The notes under the pieces are model-generated. The model searched no databases and was not told the DNA's origin. It saw only the letters and a program-made list of their open reading frames with translations. A program made the translations under genes and the position numbers. Below, one piece after another: positions 52,435 to 60,809 of a stretch of DNA of 64,000 nucleotides. Numbering within the stretch: position 1 is the stretch's first letter; each line of letters starts with the position of its first letter. The stretch is from ZC4RG29 sp964521255. GTDB taxonomy: Bacteria; Bacteroidota; Bacteroidia; Cytophagales; Cyclobacteriaceae. The DNA lies in NCBI GenBank assembly GCA_964521255.1, contig CAZFRM010000001.1, positions 496,001 to 560,000 on the forward strand, in the 5' to 3' direction.

Positions 52435-53131
52435 TGGATAGCGTAAGTACAAGGCTTATTTCAGTATAATAGATGGCACTGGTTCCTTCAAAACCAGAAT
52501 CTGTGCCGACAATGATCCATAGATCACCATTTTGATTTGTGCGGGCAATGAATGAAGTGATGTTATTCCGGGTTTCCAATGCATAGCTCACACCATCGGT
52601 TGAAGCGGATGAAATTGTACCGATTACCACCATGTCTTCACCCCGGGTACTTTGATTTCCCTTGTCCAGGTTCATCGTATAATAGCCGTCATGATTTACT
52701 TTCCTGGGTTCCTCGTTAAATGAACCTGCCTTTAGAAATACACTCTCTCCCGGTGACCCGCCGATACCAATTGAATTCCTTGCTGCATTAGTTGCAAATT
52801 TTACTTCGAATGACGCTGCATATTCGGTGTTTGGACTTAAACCTGATATCTTTTTTTTGAGAAACATAAAAAGATCATCACAATAGTTATTTCCACTTAA
52901 GAGCAAAGCTTTTTCCGAACCAAGATTTGCAGGCAGGTTGGTGTACGCAAACGTTAATTCATAGGCTATGGAATCATCCACAGGATAATCAGCAAAGTCT
53001 CCATACCAATCATATGAATCATTTTTGAAATCATATACCTCTGAAAAAACATAAAAACCATCGTTTTCAGGTAATGTCTCGCAACCGCACATCGTCAAAA
53101 TAATAAACCAAGTGGCGTTCTTCCATCTCAT
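52430..53131 (-). CDS. Hypothetical lipoprotein
   Basis: The 233-residue product has a short hydrophobic N-terminus with cysteines at 15 and 17 (TMCGC), of which Cys17 best fits a lipobox. The body reads as an all-beta carbohydrate-binding-like fold: FYVFSEVYDFKNDSYDWYGDFADYP (motif) and FMFLKKKISGLSPNTEYAASFEVKF, an Asn/Thr-rich segment typical of surface lipoproteins. No family or function is recognised. The 3' end carries half of a 14-bp direct repeat. It is divergent from the GAF gene. Confidence 0.7.
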   Translation of the reverse strand: MRWKNATWFIILTMCGCETLPENDGFYVFSEVYDFKNDSYDWYGDFADYPVDDSIAYELTFAYTNLPANLGSEKALLLSGNNYCDDLFMFLKKKISGLSPNTEYAASFEVKFATNAARNSIGIGGSPGESVFLKAGSFNEEPRKVNHDGYYTMNLDKGNQSTRGEDMVVIGTISSASTDGVSYALETRNNITSFIARTNQNGDLWIIVGTDSGFEGTSAIYYTEISLVLTLSK

Positions 53132-53286
53132 AACTTTCGTCCGTTGCTGATTAGACCCTTCAATAGAAAATGAAGTTGTAAGTATGGATATCTTTTAATG
53201 TTAAAAGTCCGAGTCACAATATTTGACTTTGTTTTTGCGACCCTGTAAAAAACCAATTTTTACTTTTACTCGTTTAGGAACAAATC

Positions 53287-55656
53287 ATGATTATGAAAGA
53301 TGACTTTACATATGATTTTCAATTTCCATTTCAATCCACTTTAAACCTGAGATTGCTTATTGAATTTTGGGAACGAAAGTTAAAGGAAGGAAAAGCGGCG
53401 TTTTTTGCACCGCAGCTTATTGATGAGCTGATGAATACATCGGAATTTCGAAACCCGGTAGAGAACATCAATGTATTAAATAAGCATAAGGAATTACTTG
53501 AGATATTAATTGGGTCCGTTATTCCTCCGGCATTCGATGATACTGAAATGGCTGCAGCGGTGGTGCCATTTAGCAATAAAGCTGTTCATACAACATCTGC
53601 ATTCAATCGCGTCATCAATATTGGTAAACTAAATGAAACAGGTTCTATAAATATTCCGGGAGGGGACCTTCCAACGGGAAGAACCATCCAGGCTTGCCTG
53701 CTTATTCTGCAAAAATTTTATCAGGTTGATATAGACCTTAACAAACCTGTTTTGCTTACTGTACCCGAGCCCGACGGACTTCAAAGAGTTTATAAAGTTG
53801 TATCTGATTTTCGATTTTGTGAGATCATTCCAAAATCTGATTTGAAACCAATTGATCCGGGGATCATAAAATTCATGACGGAAAAAATTTATGATCTCGA
53901 CTTGTGGTTAAAATACATTCGTCCTGAAGATTATGAATTTCAGGGACTCATGATAATGCGATTAACGGATGTAACCCAGGAAGAAATGGTTTCATCTATG
54001 AAATATGATCTGCTTAAAAAAGATGCTGTCATTGATCCTGCCAGTTTTAGATCTATGCAACAAAAGCTCAGGTCTGTTTTTGCAATGCCCGATTTGATGT
54101 TGGGGCTTGCTTATTTTGATCCAAACAATAATCTCGTATTGAATACGGGTAGCGAAGATACCTGGAAGAGTTTGACGGACAGTCCATGTACTGCCTGTGA
54201 TTTTGCCGGATCAATTTATGAACGTAGCTGGAATGAAAAACGAAATGTTACCGTAGAAAATCTTGAAACGTATCCTTTTAGAACTAAAGTTGAAGATTCA
54301 TTATTGGCCAATAACATTAAGAGTATTGTTCTGGCTCCATTGGTAGATGGCAATGAAACAATTGGCTTGCTGGAGCTGGCTTCAACTGAAGCAAATACAT
54401 TGAAACCCATTAGCGCTACAAAAGTTGAAAATGTTTTACCGATGTTCACGGCAGCTGTGAAGCGTGTTAAGTCGGATATGGAAATGGAGGTAAGAGCGCT
54501 CATTCAGGAAGAATGCACAGCTATACATCCATCCGTTCAATGGCGTTTTTTTGAGGCAGGGTTGAATCTCTTAAACAAGAGAAGAACACATCCCACTGCA
54601 ATGCTTGAAGAAATTAAGTTTGCGAATGTATATCCGTTTTTCGGTCTTACGGATATTCGCAATTCTTCATCAGAAAGAAATGCTGCTATTCTTGATGATC
54701 TTAGCGAAAATCTAAAGATGGCAATTGCATTACTAAAACAGATTTATTCAAAAGTTCAGTTGCCGCTTGTTGAAGAATTAATTTTTAAAACAGAGAGCAA
54801 TCTTGCAGCGCTTCATCACAACCTTGCAACAGGTGATGAGGTTACCGTACTGGACTTTTTAAGAAGAGAAGTCAATCCTATCATTGAACACTTTGCTTCA
54901 AATTCTTCCTTGAGCGAATCGATAGCGGCATACCAAAATAATCTTGACCCCACTTTTGGTGTAGTGTATAAGAGGAGAAAAGAATTTGAAGACAGTTTAC
55001 AGCAGATCAATGCTTTGATTGGCAGTGTGATTGACGAGGCTGAGGATGCTGCGCAACAGATATTTCCCCACTATTTTGAGAAGTACAAAACAGATGGTGT
55101 TGAATTCACGCTGTACCTTGGAGAATCGTTAGTTCGAAATAAAAAGTTCGATGAATTTTACATTCGAAACTTCAGGTTGTGGCAACTTCTTCTGATGTGC
55201 AATATTGCCAACACAATGGATCAGCTCCGGCCCAAGCTTCAGCGCAAACTTGATATCACGCAACTTATTCTTGTCCATGATCAATCGGTCACCATTCGTT
55301 TCAGGCAAGATGAAAAACGATTTGACGTTGACGGCGCCTATGACATTCGTTATGAAATTGTGAAGAAGCGAATTGATAAGGCTTACATAAAGGACACGCG
55401 CGAGCGCCTCACACAGCCTGGTAAAATTGCTATTGTGTACAGTCAGCCGAAAGTAGGTATAGAATACCGGCAGTATTTCAACTATCTTTTGACAAAGGGA
55501 TTGATCAGCGAAACTATAGAAGAGTTTGAGCTCGAAGAACTACCGGGAGCAACCGGCCTGAGAGCTTTGCGCATTACACTCAGTAACAAAACCAAAGCAA
55601 ACAAAGAGCAACTCAATTATCTTGTTGAAGATCTTGAGAAGACTTTTAATGCTTAA
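53287..55656 (+). CDS. Large GAF-domain protein
   Basis: The 789-residue cytosolic protein has a GAF-like domain near the middle (about 250-390: DPNNNLVLNTGSEDTWKSL, IKSIVLAPLVDGNETIGLLEL). The flanking helical regions (about 20-90 and 400-780) match no family I can name. GAF domains bind small molecules such as cyclic nucleotides; no output domain is visible here. Long proteins of this outline are common in Cytophagales. Two start ATGs (53287 and 53293) are possible. Confidence 0.75.
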   Translation: MIMKDDFTYDFQFPFQSTLNLRLLIEFWERKLKEGKAAFFAPQLIDELMNTSEFRNPVENINVLNKHKELLEILIGSVIPPAFDDTEMAAAVVPFSNKAVHTTSAFNRVINIGKLNETGSINIPGGDLPTGRTIQACLLILQKFYQVDIDLNKPVLLTVPEPDGLQRVYKVVSDFRFCEIIPKSDLKPIDPGIIKFMTEKIYDLDLWLKYIRPEDYEFQGLMIMRLTDVTQEEMVSSMKYDLLKKDAVIDPASFRSMQQKLRSVFAMPDLMLGLAYFDPNNNLVLNTGSEDTWKSLTDSPCTACDFAGSIYERSWNEKRNVTVENLETYPFRTKVEDSLLANNIKSIVLAPLVDGNETIGLLELASTEANTLKPISATKVENVLPMFTAAVKRVKSDMEMEVRALIQEECTAIHPSVQWRFFEAGLNLLNKRRTHPTAMLEEIKFANVYPFFGLTDIRNSSSERNAAILDDLSENLKMAIALLKQIYSKVQLPLVEELIFKTESNLAALHHNLATGDEVTVLDFLRREVNPIIEHFASNSSLSESIAAYQNNLDPTFGVVYKRRKEFEDSLQQINALIGSVIDEAEDAAQQIFPHYFEKYKTDGVEFTLYLGESLVRNKKFDEFYIRNFRLWQLLLMCNIANTMDQLRPKLQRKLDITQLILVHDQSVTIRFRQDEKRFDVDGAYDIRYEIVKKRIDKAYIKDTRERLTQPGKIAIVYSQPKVGIEYRQYFNYLLTKGLISETIEEFELEELPGATGLRALRITLSNKTKANKEQLNYLVEDLEKTFNA

Positions 55657-55673
55657 CTAGTCTTCCCACTTTT

Positions 55674-55805
55674 TTCCCGCAGAATTCGCCTGCCTTTGCC
55701 GAAACGGCTTCGTGCAGGCAGGCAGATTGAATGCACGCAGATTTGCGCTGAAGATTTATCTACGCCTTTTTTTGCGGTATTTTCAATCTGCAATTTCTGC
55801 GGGAA
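55674..55805. repeat. Nested inverted repeat (REP/MITE-like) after the GAF gene
   Basis: TTCCCGCAGAA (55674-55684) and TTCTGCGGGAA (55795-55805) are perfect 11-bp inverted termini enclosing 110 bp. Inside is a second palindrome, GCCTGCCT (55688-55695) with AGGCAGGC (55716-55723), which itself encloses GCCG/CGGC (55698-55708). CAGATT and ATCTGC motifs recur between. This nesting is typical of REP-like elements in Bacteroidota. Confidence 0.7.
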
Positions 55806-55835
55806 TGTGATGGGATACCTAATTCCTGCTTCGCT

Positions 55836-56552
55836 TTACAAGTGAAGGTCGGGCTGGTCTTCAGCGGTTGATGAAACAATAAACGGAGAAGCTTGCTGAT
55901 GAAGTCTGATGGCTTTGCGTGAAAGAACGAAGGCTACAAAAAGGGATACAATGGCACCAATCCAAATACCCGGTACAAAAGAAATGAACCAAAAGTAATC
56001 GTACAGTCCATGAAAGAGTGTAGCCACAAGTAATGCCACGATGCTATAATATACTTCCCGGCTGTGAGTGAACTTTGCTTTCCCCAGAAAATAACCCATA
56101 AGCACTGCAAACATGGCGTGGGCCGGAACAGCGGTGAACATTCTTAATACAGCCGTAGCAATTCCATACTGGAAAACGTACAGGAAATTTTCAAACGTGG
56201 CGAATCCCATTCCCACCATTACGGCATAGACGATTCCATCGAATGGCTCGTTGAAATTTTTATTTCGATAAAGAACAAAACGAATGAAAATGAATTTGCT
56301 AAACTCTTCAATGAGCGCCACTTTTAGAAAGGCATTCATAAATTGGTCGGAAAGACTCTCGGCTTGAAAAACCACATATGAATCAAACGGCCAGGCTACT
56401 AAGTAAGTTACAAATGTGCTGAGCACTCCATAGACAAAACTAAGCAATAATAATCCGAATGGTTCCTTCTCGTGTTTATCTTTCAGGTAGATGAACAATG
56501 CAATAGCAAGGCCGGGCGCAAGAGCTAATCCAAAGAGGGTGAGGGCGTCCAT
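55836..56552 (-). CDS. PrsW-family intramembrane metalloprotease
   Basis: The 238-residue protein has about six to eight transmembrane helices and the PrsW motifs: EEFSKFIFIRF (EExxK, second helix group), MGMGFATFENFLYVF (FEN), and AVPAHAMFAVLMGYFLG (His). PrsW cleaves anti-sigma factors such as RsiW in Bacillus, and Bacteroidota homologues are of unknown substrate. It lies 23 bp downstream of the thioredoxin-like gene. Distance from the sigma locus at 9 kb rules out an operon link. Confidence 0.88.
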   Translation of the reverse strand: MDALTLFGLALAPGLAIALFIYLKDKHEKEPFGLLLLSFVYGVLSTFVTYLVAWPFDSYVVFQAESLSDQFMNAFLKVALIEEFSKFIFIRFVLYRNKNFNEPFDGIVYAVMVGMGFATFENFLYVFQYGIATAVLRMFTAVPAHAMFAVLMGYFLGKAKFTHSREVYYSIVALLVATLFHGLYDYFWFISFVPGIWIGAIVSLFVAFVLSRKAIRLHQQASPFIVSSTAEDQPDLHL

Positions 56553-56575
56553 TTTTAGATATCAATCTGTGTAGG

Positions 56576-57118
56576 TTATTCCAAAACTTCTTCTACTTCA
56601 TCCATTTTTTGCGTTGTATACTTTCCCGATGTAGCATGTACAATTTTTCCGGTAGGATCAAGTACAAAAAAATAAGGAATATCTTTTTTCTCGAAGTCTA
56701 AGGCATCTTTATAAGTTTTCAGCTCTCCTTTATAGAACAGAATATAGGGAAGCAGGTTTGGATCAATGTTCTTCACAGCTTTTTTCTTGGCCGTTCCGGT
56801 TGCTGCTGCATTTACACCGGTGAACATTGGAATGAAGTACACATTCACATCATAACCAAATCCATCGAAAAGCCCTTTGTTCTTTTGAATGAATTTTTGG
56901 AATACAGGTTGAAACCAGGAATTCAATTCGTCTTCTGATTTTTTTGAGTATGCTAAACCGAGTAACGTATATTTCCCTTTTACGTTGTCGGGCAATTTTA
57001 CTTTTTTGTCTTCTACAGTCTCAGCTTCCATATCCGGAAAAATTTTACCAACTACTTGTGCGCGCAGGCTTAGTGAACAAACGAAAAGCAGAAGGAAGAA
57101 AAAATGAGATAGCTTCAT
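56576..57118 (-). CDS. Secreted thioredoxin-fold protein lacking CxxC
   Basis: The 180-residue protein has a signal peptide (ending LRAQV) and a thioredoxin-like shape: VGKIFPDMEAETVEDKKVKLP, GKYTLLGLAYSKKSEDELNSW where CxxC would be expected but has no cysteines, and DIPYFFVLDPTGKIVHATSG (cis-Pro region). It is therefore not a disulfide oxidoreductase and may be a scaffold related to the ATP10-like family. It is first of a two-gene operon with PrsW. Confidence 0.75.
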   Translation of the reverse strand: MKLSHFFFLLLFVCSLSLRAQVVGKIFPDMEAETVEDKKVKLPDNVKGKYTLLGLAYSKKSEDELNSWFQPVFQKFIQKNKGLFDGFGYDVNVYFIPMFTGVNAAATGTAKKKAVKNIDPNLLPYILFYKGELKTYKDALDFEKKDIPYFFVLDPTGKIVHATSGKYTTQKMDEVEEVLE

Positions 57119-57331
57119 AAAAAAATTTTTTTAAAGTTAAAGAATAACCAAGGTTCATAGACCTCGTAAAGCAAAATTGTGTCCATATTTTCGGCAGATG
57201 AACATTAAAGAACATTATGATCGTATTTAAGGAATTTTTTTTGCGTGGATGGCTGGTGAATTTCACGAGAGATGTTTTTGGCTCACATTGATCTCAGGTT
57301 TTGTGTAATTTCTTCCGATTAACTATTAAGT

Positions 57332-57470
57332 GGACTTACGCAGCCTAACGAATCATTTGAATTTCTTTCGTGACAATTTTGTGCTTTTGAGGTTTTGTGG
57401 CTGAATTTTCGATACTTCCGTATGCCACGAAATTTCAAAAACACAAAAATTCACAAAGGTGCGTAAGTCC
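57332..57470. repeat. 139-bp inverted repeat element (MITE-like)
   Basis: GGACTTACGCA (57332-57342) and TGCGTAAGTCC (57460-57470) are perfect 11-bp inverted ends. The inner arms 57371-57401 and 57424-57453 pair at 25 of 31 positions (TTTGTG-rich against CACAAA-rich), around a short centre. No ORF is inside. Such compact hairpins are typical of small non-autonomous or REP-like elements. Confidence 0.7.
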
Positions 57471-57483
57471 AGCTATTAACAAT

Positions 57484-57530
57484 TCGATGTCGTTGAATTA
57501 AGCATTATTCTCTTAATTCAACGACATCGA
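57484..57530 (-). terminator. 19-bp perfect hairpin downstream of the nitroreductase gene
   Basis: TCGATGTCGTTGAATTAAG (57484-57502) pairs perfectly with its complement at 57512-57530, around a 9-nt loop. It lies 25 bp beyond the leftward nitroreductase stop. No strong T-run follows, so it may be a terminator, an mRNA-stabilising stem or a protein site. Confidence 0.5.
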
Positions 57531-57554
57531 TTGACAATTCGCGATTACTTAACG

Positions 57555-58136
57555 CTATCTAACCCAGGCGACTTTTTCGTCAATTGATTTTCGCTTTCCA
57601 ACTGGTAATTGATTTTTAGGTATACCAATGTGAATGAATCCGATGAGTTTGTCTTCTTTATCAAAACCAAAGACTTCTTGTGCTCCGTCAAAATAAGTAA
57701 TGCCACCGGTACCTAAATAACACCCAACACCATAGGCTGTTGCTGTGAGGTACATGTTTTGTATTGCACAAAAAACTGCACCCATTTCTTCAATCTCAGG
57801 AACAGATTTTTTTTCATCCCGTTTCATTCCCACAACAATGATGTGCGATGATAACATCGGCTTGGTCAACAGATTTTTGTAACGCTCTTCTTTAAATGTG
57901 TTATCATCGGTTGTGATTTTTTTGTAATGATCAGCTTGTACTTCCGCCAGTTTTTTTAATCCTTCTCCTGTGAATACCACAAATCGCCAGGGTTCAGTAA
58001 GCTTATGGGTTGGCGCCCAGTTTGCATTCTCCAGCATTTGCGTGACAATGGCATCATCTACAGGTTGACCACTATAATCATTTTGGAAAACTGATCTTCT
58101 TTCGCGAATGAGTTTGTTTAATTCGTCTGCGTTCAT
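57555..58136 (-). CDS. Nitroreductase family FMN-dependent oxidoreductase
   Basis: The 193-residue protein has the FMN-binding N-terminus (LIRERRSVFQNDYSGQPV), NANWAPTHKLTEPWRFVVF, and the C-terminal GVGCYLGTGGITYFDGA with FIHIGIPK. It reduces nitro groups, quinones or similar substrates with NAD(P)H. It is preceded by the metK terminator and stands alone. Confidence 0.9.
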   Translation of the reverse strand: MNADELNKLIRERRSVFQNDYSGQPVDDAIVTQMLENANWAPTHKLTEPWRFVVFTGEGLKKLAEVQADHYKKITTDDNTFKEERYKNLLTKPMLSSHIIVVGMKRDEKKSVPEIEEMGAVFCAIQNMYLTATAYGVGCYLGTGGITYFDGAQEVFGFDKEDKLIGFIHIGIPKNQLPVGKRKSIDEKVAWVR

Positions 58137-58173
58137 ATTATTTCTTTTCTATTCGTTACGAAAGATATAAATA

Positions 58174-58203
58174 AAAAAGGCTGCTCTGCCTGACAGCCTT
58201 TTT
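58174..58203 (-). terminator. Intrinsic terminator after metK
   Basis: AAAAAGGCTG (58174-58183) pairs with CAGCCTTTTT (58194-58203) around a 10-nt loop. On the leftward strand a T-run follows. It lies 49 bp after the metK stop. Confidence 0.85.
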
Positions 58204-58252
58204 CTTAAGAAGATTAGAGTTATTAGTTATCCGTTAATAGCACTTTAATGGC

Positions 58253-59509
58253 TTAGCTCAACTTGAAAGCTTTCTTTACATCTTTCACATGATCAAGTTT
58301 TTCCCAGGGGAAAAGTTCAACTGAAATTTTCTTTTCGTTTTGCTTTCCTTTATTGAAAACTTTCTCAACTACTTTGCTTTCACGACCCATGTGACCATAA
58401 GCAGCCGTTTCGGCATAGATGGGTGTTCTTAATTTGAAACGCTGTTCAATGAAGTACGGACGCATATCAAATATCTTTTCCACTTTCCGTGAGATTTCTC
58501 CATCCGTCATGTTTACTTTTGAGGTACCGTATGTGTTCACATATAATCCAACGGGTTTTGCCACTCCAATTGCGTAAGCTACCTGAACCAGTACCTCATC
58601 GCATACGCCTGCGGCGACAAGATTTTTAGCGATATGCCGGGTAGCATAAGCAGCTGAGCGGTCAACTTTAGAAGGATCTTTACCGGAGAAGGCACCTCCA
58701 CCATGTGCACCTTTGCCTCCGTAGGTATCAACAATAATTTTTCTTCCTGTAAGTCCGGTATCTCCGTGTGGTCCCCCGATCACAAATTTACCGGTAGGAT
58801 TCACGTAGTACTTGATGTCATTATTGAAAAGTTTTTGCACACGTGCAGGAAGTTTTTTCTTCACGCGTGGAATCAGAATGTTAATTACATCCTCTTTTAT
58901 TTTTTTGAGCATCACACCGTCCTTTGCAAAGTCATCGTGTTGTGTTGAAATTACGATGGCATCGATGCGCACGGGCTTGTTATCATCACCATATTCAATA
59001 GTAACTTGTGATTTTGCATCCGGCCGTAAATAGGCAATTGCTTTTCTTTCTCTGCGAAGCGCCGCTAATTCTCTTAAAAGTAAGTGGGCGAGTTCAAGTG
59101 GCAAAGGCATGTAGTTGTCAGTCTCATTGGTTGCATAACCAAACATCATACCCTGGTCTCCTGCACCCTGGTCTTCTTTCTTCCTGCGTTCAACACCCTG
59201 GTTGATATCTGCTGATTGTTCATGAATGGCTGAGAAAATACCGCAGCTATTCGCCTCAAACATATATTCACTTTTGGTATAACCAATTTTCTTAACCACT
59301 TCACGCGCGATGTCCTGAACATCGAGGTAAGCTTTTGATTTTACCTCACCAGCCAGAACAACCTGACCTGTTGTAACAAGCGTTTCACAGGCAACTTTTG
59401 AATCGGCGTCGTACGCTAAAAAATAATCGATAAGCGCGTCTGAAATTTGATCGGCAACTTTATCGGGATGGCCCTCAGAAACCGACTCCGAAGTAAAAAG
59501 ATATGGCAT
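58253..59509 (-). CDS. metK: S-adenosylmethionine synthetase
   Basis: MetK makes S-adenosylmethionine from methionine and ATP. The 418-residue protein has GHPDKVADQISDALID (residues 13-28, with the GHPDK signature), GDQGMMFGYATNE, the GGAFSGKDPSKVDRSAAY loop, and the C-terminal KVEKIFDMRPYFI region. Length and motifs are complete. No SAM riboswitch is recognised in the 104-nt region before the start. SAM serves the several methyltransferases nearby. Confidence 0.97.
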   Translation of the reverse strand: MPYLFTSESVSEGHPDKVADQISDALIDYFLAYDADSKVACETLVTTGQVVLAGEVKSKAYLDVQDIAREVVKKIGYTKSEYMFEANSCGIFSAIHEQSADINQGVERRKKEDQGAGDQGMMFGYATNETDNYMPLPLELAHLLLRELAALRRERKAIAYLRPDAKSQVTIEYGDDNKPVRIDAIVISTQHDDFAKDGVMLKKIKEDVINILIPRVKKKLPARVQKLFNNDIKYYVNPTGKFVIGGPHGDTGLTGRKIIVDTYGGKGAHGGGAFSGKDPSKVDRSAAYATRHIAKNLVAAGVCDEVLVQVAYAIGVAKPVGLYVNTYGTSKVNMTDGEISRKVEKIFDMRPYFIEQRFKLRTPIYAETAAYGHMGRESKVVEKVFNKGKQNEKKISVELFPWEKLDHVKDVKKAFKLS

Positions 59510-59555
59510 AAATTATCTGTTGTTTAATTTTTTAGTTTTCAACTTTAAAGGTGCG

Positions 59556-59563
59556 CAAAGTTA
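59556..59563 (-). promoter_or_regulatory. Candidate metK -7 element
   Basis: Read on the leftward strand this is TAACTTTG, an exact TAnnTTTG match, 47 nt before the metK ATG. No -33 TTTG at a normal distance was seen. Confidence 0.35.
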
Positions 59564-59613
59564 TAAGATTTGAACAAAAACATAAATCACAGGGTTGTGA
59601 GACTTTTATCTAC

Positions 59614-60324
59614 CTAAGCGAGAAACAAGAAGATCGCAGGTACTTTTGGCAGATCAATAGATTTACCTCTCCATTCACGAATGGAAAGGGTTCTAATGAA
59701 TTCATTCGTTCCTGTGAGATCCATTGCAATACAGAGTTGCGTTTCGGGCTTTAGGATTTTAAGCAGGCTGTTAAAAAGGGAAGAGTTTCTATAGGGGGTT
59801 TCAATAAAAATTTGTGTTTGTTTTTTCAAAGCAGATTCCCGTTCATATTCATGAATGGCTTTATCTCTTTCTTTTGTTTCTATAGGAAGATAGCCATGAA
59901 AGGCAAATTTCTGACCGTTTAACCCGGATGCCATCAAAGCAAGAAAAATTGAGGATGGCCCAACTAAAGGCACAACTTTTATTTCATGTTCATGTGCATA
60001 TTTTACAGCCATTGAACCCGGGTCTGCTATCCCTGGTACACCCGACTCGGAAAGAACACCAATATTATTGCTATCATAAATGGGCTGGAATAGCTGCGCC
60101 ATTTCTGCGTAAGTAGTCTCTTTGTCTAATACTTTAAAGTCGAGCGTTTCGATGGAAGGGTAAATTTTCAAGCTGCTTAGAAAGCGTCGTGCCGTGCGAA
60201 CATTCTCAGCGAGAAAATGTTGTATGGTGGGCAATTCATTTCTGACCATTATTGGAATAACTTCGTCCTGGGTTTCGTCCGCTATGATGGTGGGGATCAG
60301 AATAAGTTTACCTTTTGCGGCCAT
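59614..60324 (-). CDS. SAM-dependent methyltransferase, RsmI paralogue
   Basis: The 236-residue protein is a tetrapyrrole-methylase-fold enzyme: LILIPTIIADET at the N-terminus, GVPGIADPGSMAV (SAM-binding loop), VPLVGPSSIFLALMASGL, and FIETPYRN. It resembles RsmI (16S rRNA 2'-O-methyltransferase) but its opening differs from the RsmI VPTPIGNL pattern, so it is likely the second paralogue common in Bacteroidota, with an unproven target. It is divergent from DUF2905 across 19 bp. Confidence 0.85.
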   Translation of the reverse strand: MAAKGKLILIPTIIADETQDEVIPIMVRNELPTIQHFLAENVRTARRFLSSLKIYPSIETLDFKVLDKETTYAEMAQLFQPIYDSNNIGVLSESGVPGIADPGSMAVKYAHEHEIKVVPLVGPSSIFLALMASGLNGQKFAFHGYLPIETKERDKAIHEYERESALKKQTQIFIETPYRNSSLFNSLLKILKPETQLCIAMDLTGTNEFIRTLSIREWRGKSIDLPKVPAIFLFLA

Positions 60325-60343
60325 GATTCAATAGTCAATTTAT

Positions 60344-60556
60344 ATGGGAAGAATATTTATACTTATTGGAATTCTAATGATTGTAATAGGTTTGGTACTG
60401 CAATATTCAAACAAAATTCCATTTCTGGGGAAGCTGCCAGGCGACATTCGCATTGAAAAAGAGAATGTAAAAGTTTATATCCCCATCACCACAAGTATTT
60501 TGATCAGCATTGTACTAACGCTCATACTATACCTGGTTAATAAATTCAAAAACTAA
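60344..60556 (+). CDS. DUF2905 small membrane protein
   Basis: The 70-residue protein has two transmembrane helices (about 2-20 and 46-66) with a conserved loop GKLPGDIRIEKENVKVYIP between. This is the DUF2905 pattern, found widely in bacteria with no assigned role. It is divergent from the RsmI paralogue and ends 1 bp before the next leftward frame. Confidence 0.9.
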   Translation: MGRIFILIGILMIVIGLVLQYSNKIPFLGKLPGDIRIEKENVKVYIPITTSILISIVLTLILYLVNKFKN

Positions 60557-60557
60557 T

Positions 60558-60809
60558 TTAAAAACTCTGAACCAACGGACGCGGTAACTGTTTTTCAGTT
60601 AGCCTGAAACTTAACCTTCCTTGTTGAAGTATATAGTGTACTTCAATTCTGTTCTTTGAAAATGAATAGCCCATTCCTATGTATTTTCGATGGCGGTTAA
60701 TAAACATCTTCTTATTCAAAATCCTGAAAAACGCAAAGGAGACTGGCAACCAAACTTGATTAACCTGATCTTTAACCCCGGAATGCAGATCAGGTATATA
60801 AAATCCATT
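60558..60809 (-). CDS. 83-codon open frame, in phase downstream of the hydrolase stop
   Basis: This frame directly follows the alpha/beta-hydrolase TGA in the same phase and runs 83 codons to a TAA. It lacks an ATG near its beginning; TTG (60749) and ATG (60704) are internal options. The translation looks plausible (MFINRHRKYIGMGYSFSK, VHYILQQGRLSFRLTEKQ). The hydrolase already has normal length, so it may be a separate small gene, a decayed remnant or a stop-readthrough tail. No family is recognised. Confidence 0.3.
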   Translation of the reverse strand, partial: NGFYIPDLHSGVKDQVNQVWLPVSFAFFRILNKKMFINRHRKYIGMGYSFSKNRIEVHYILQQGRLSFRLTEKQLPRPLVQSF

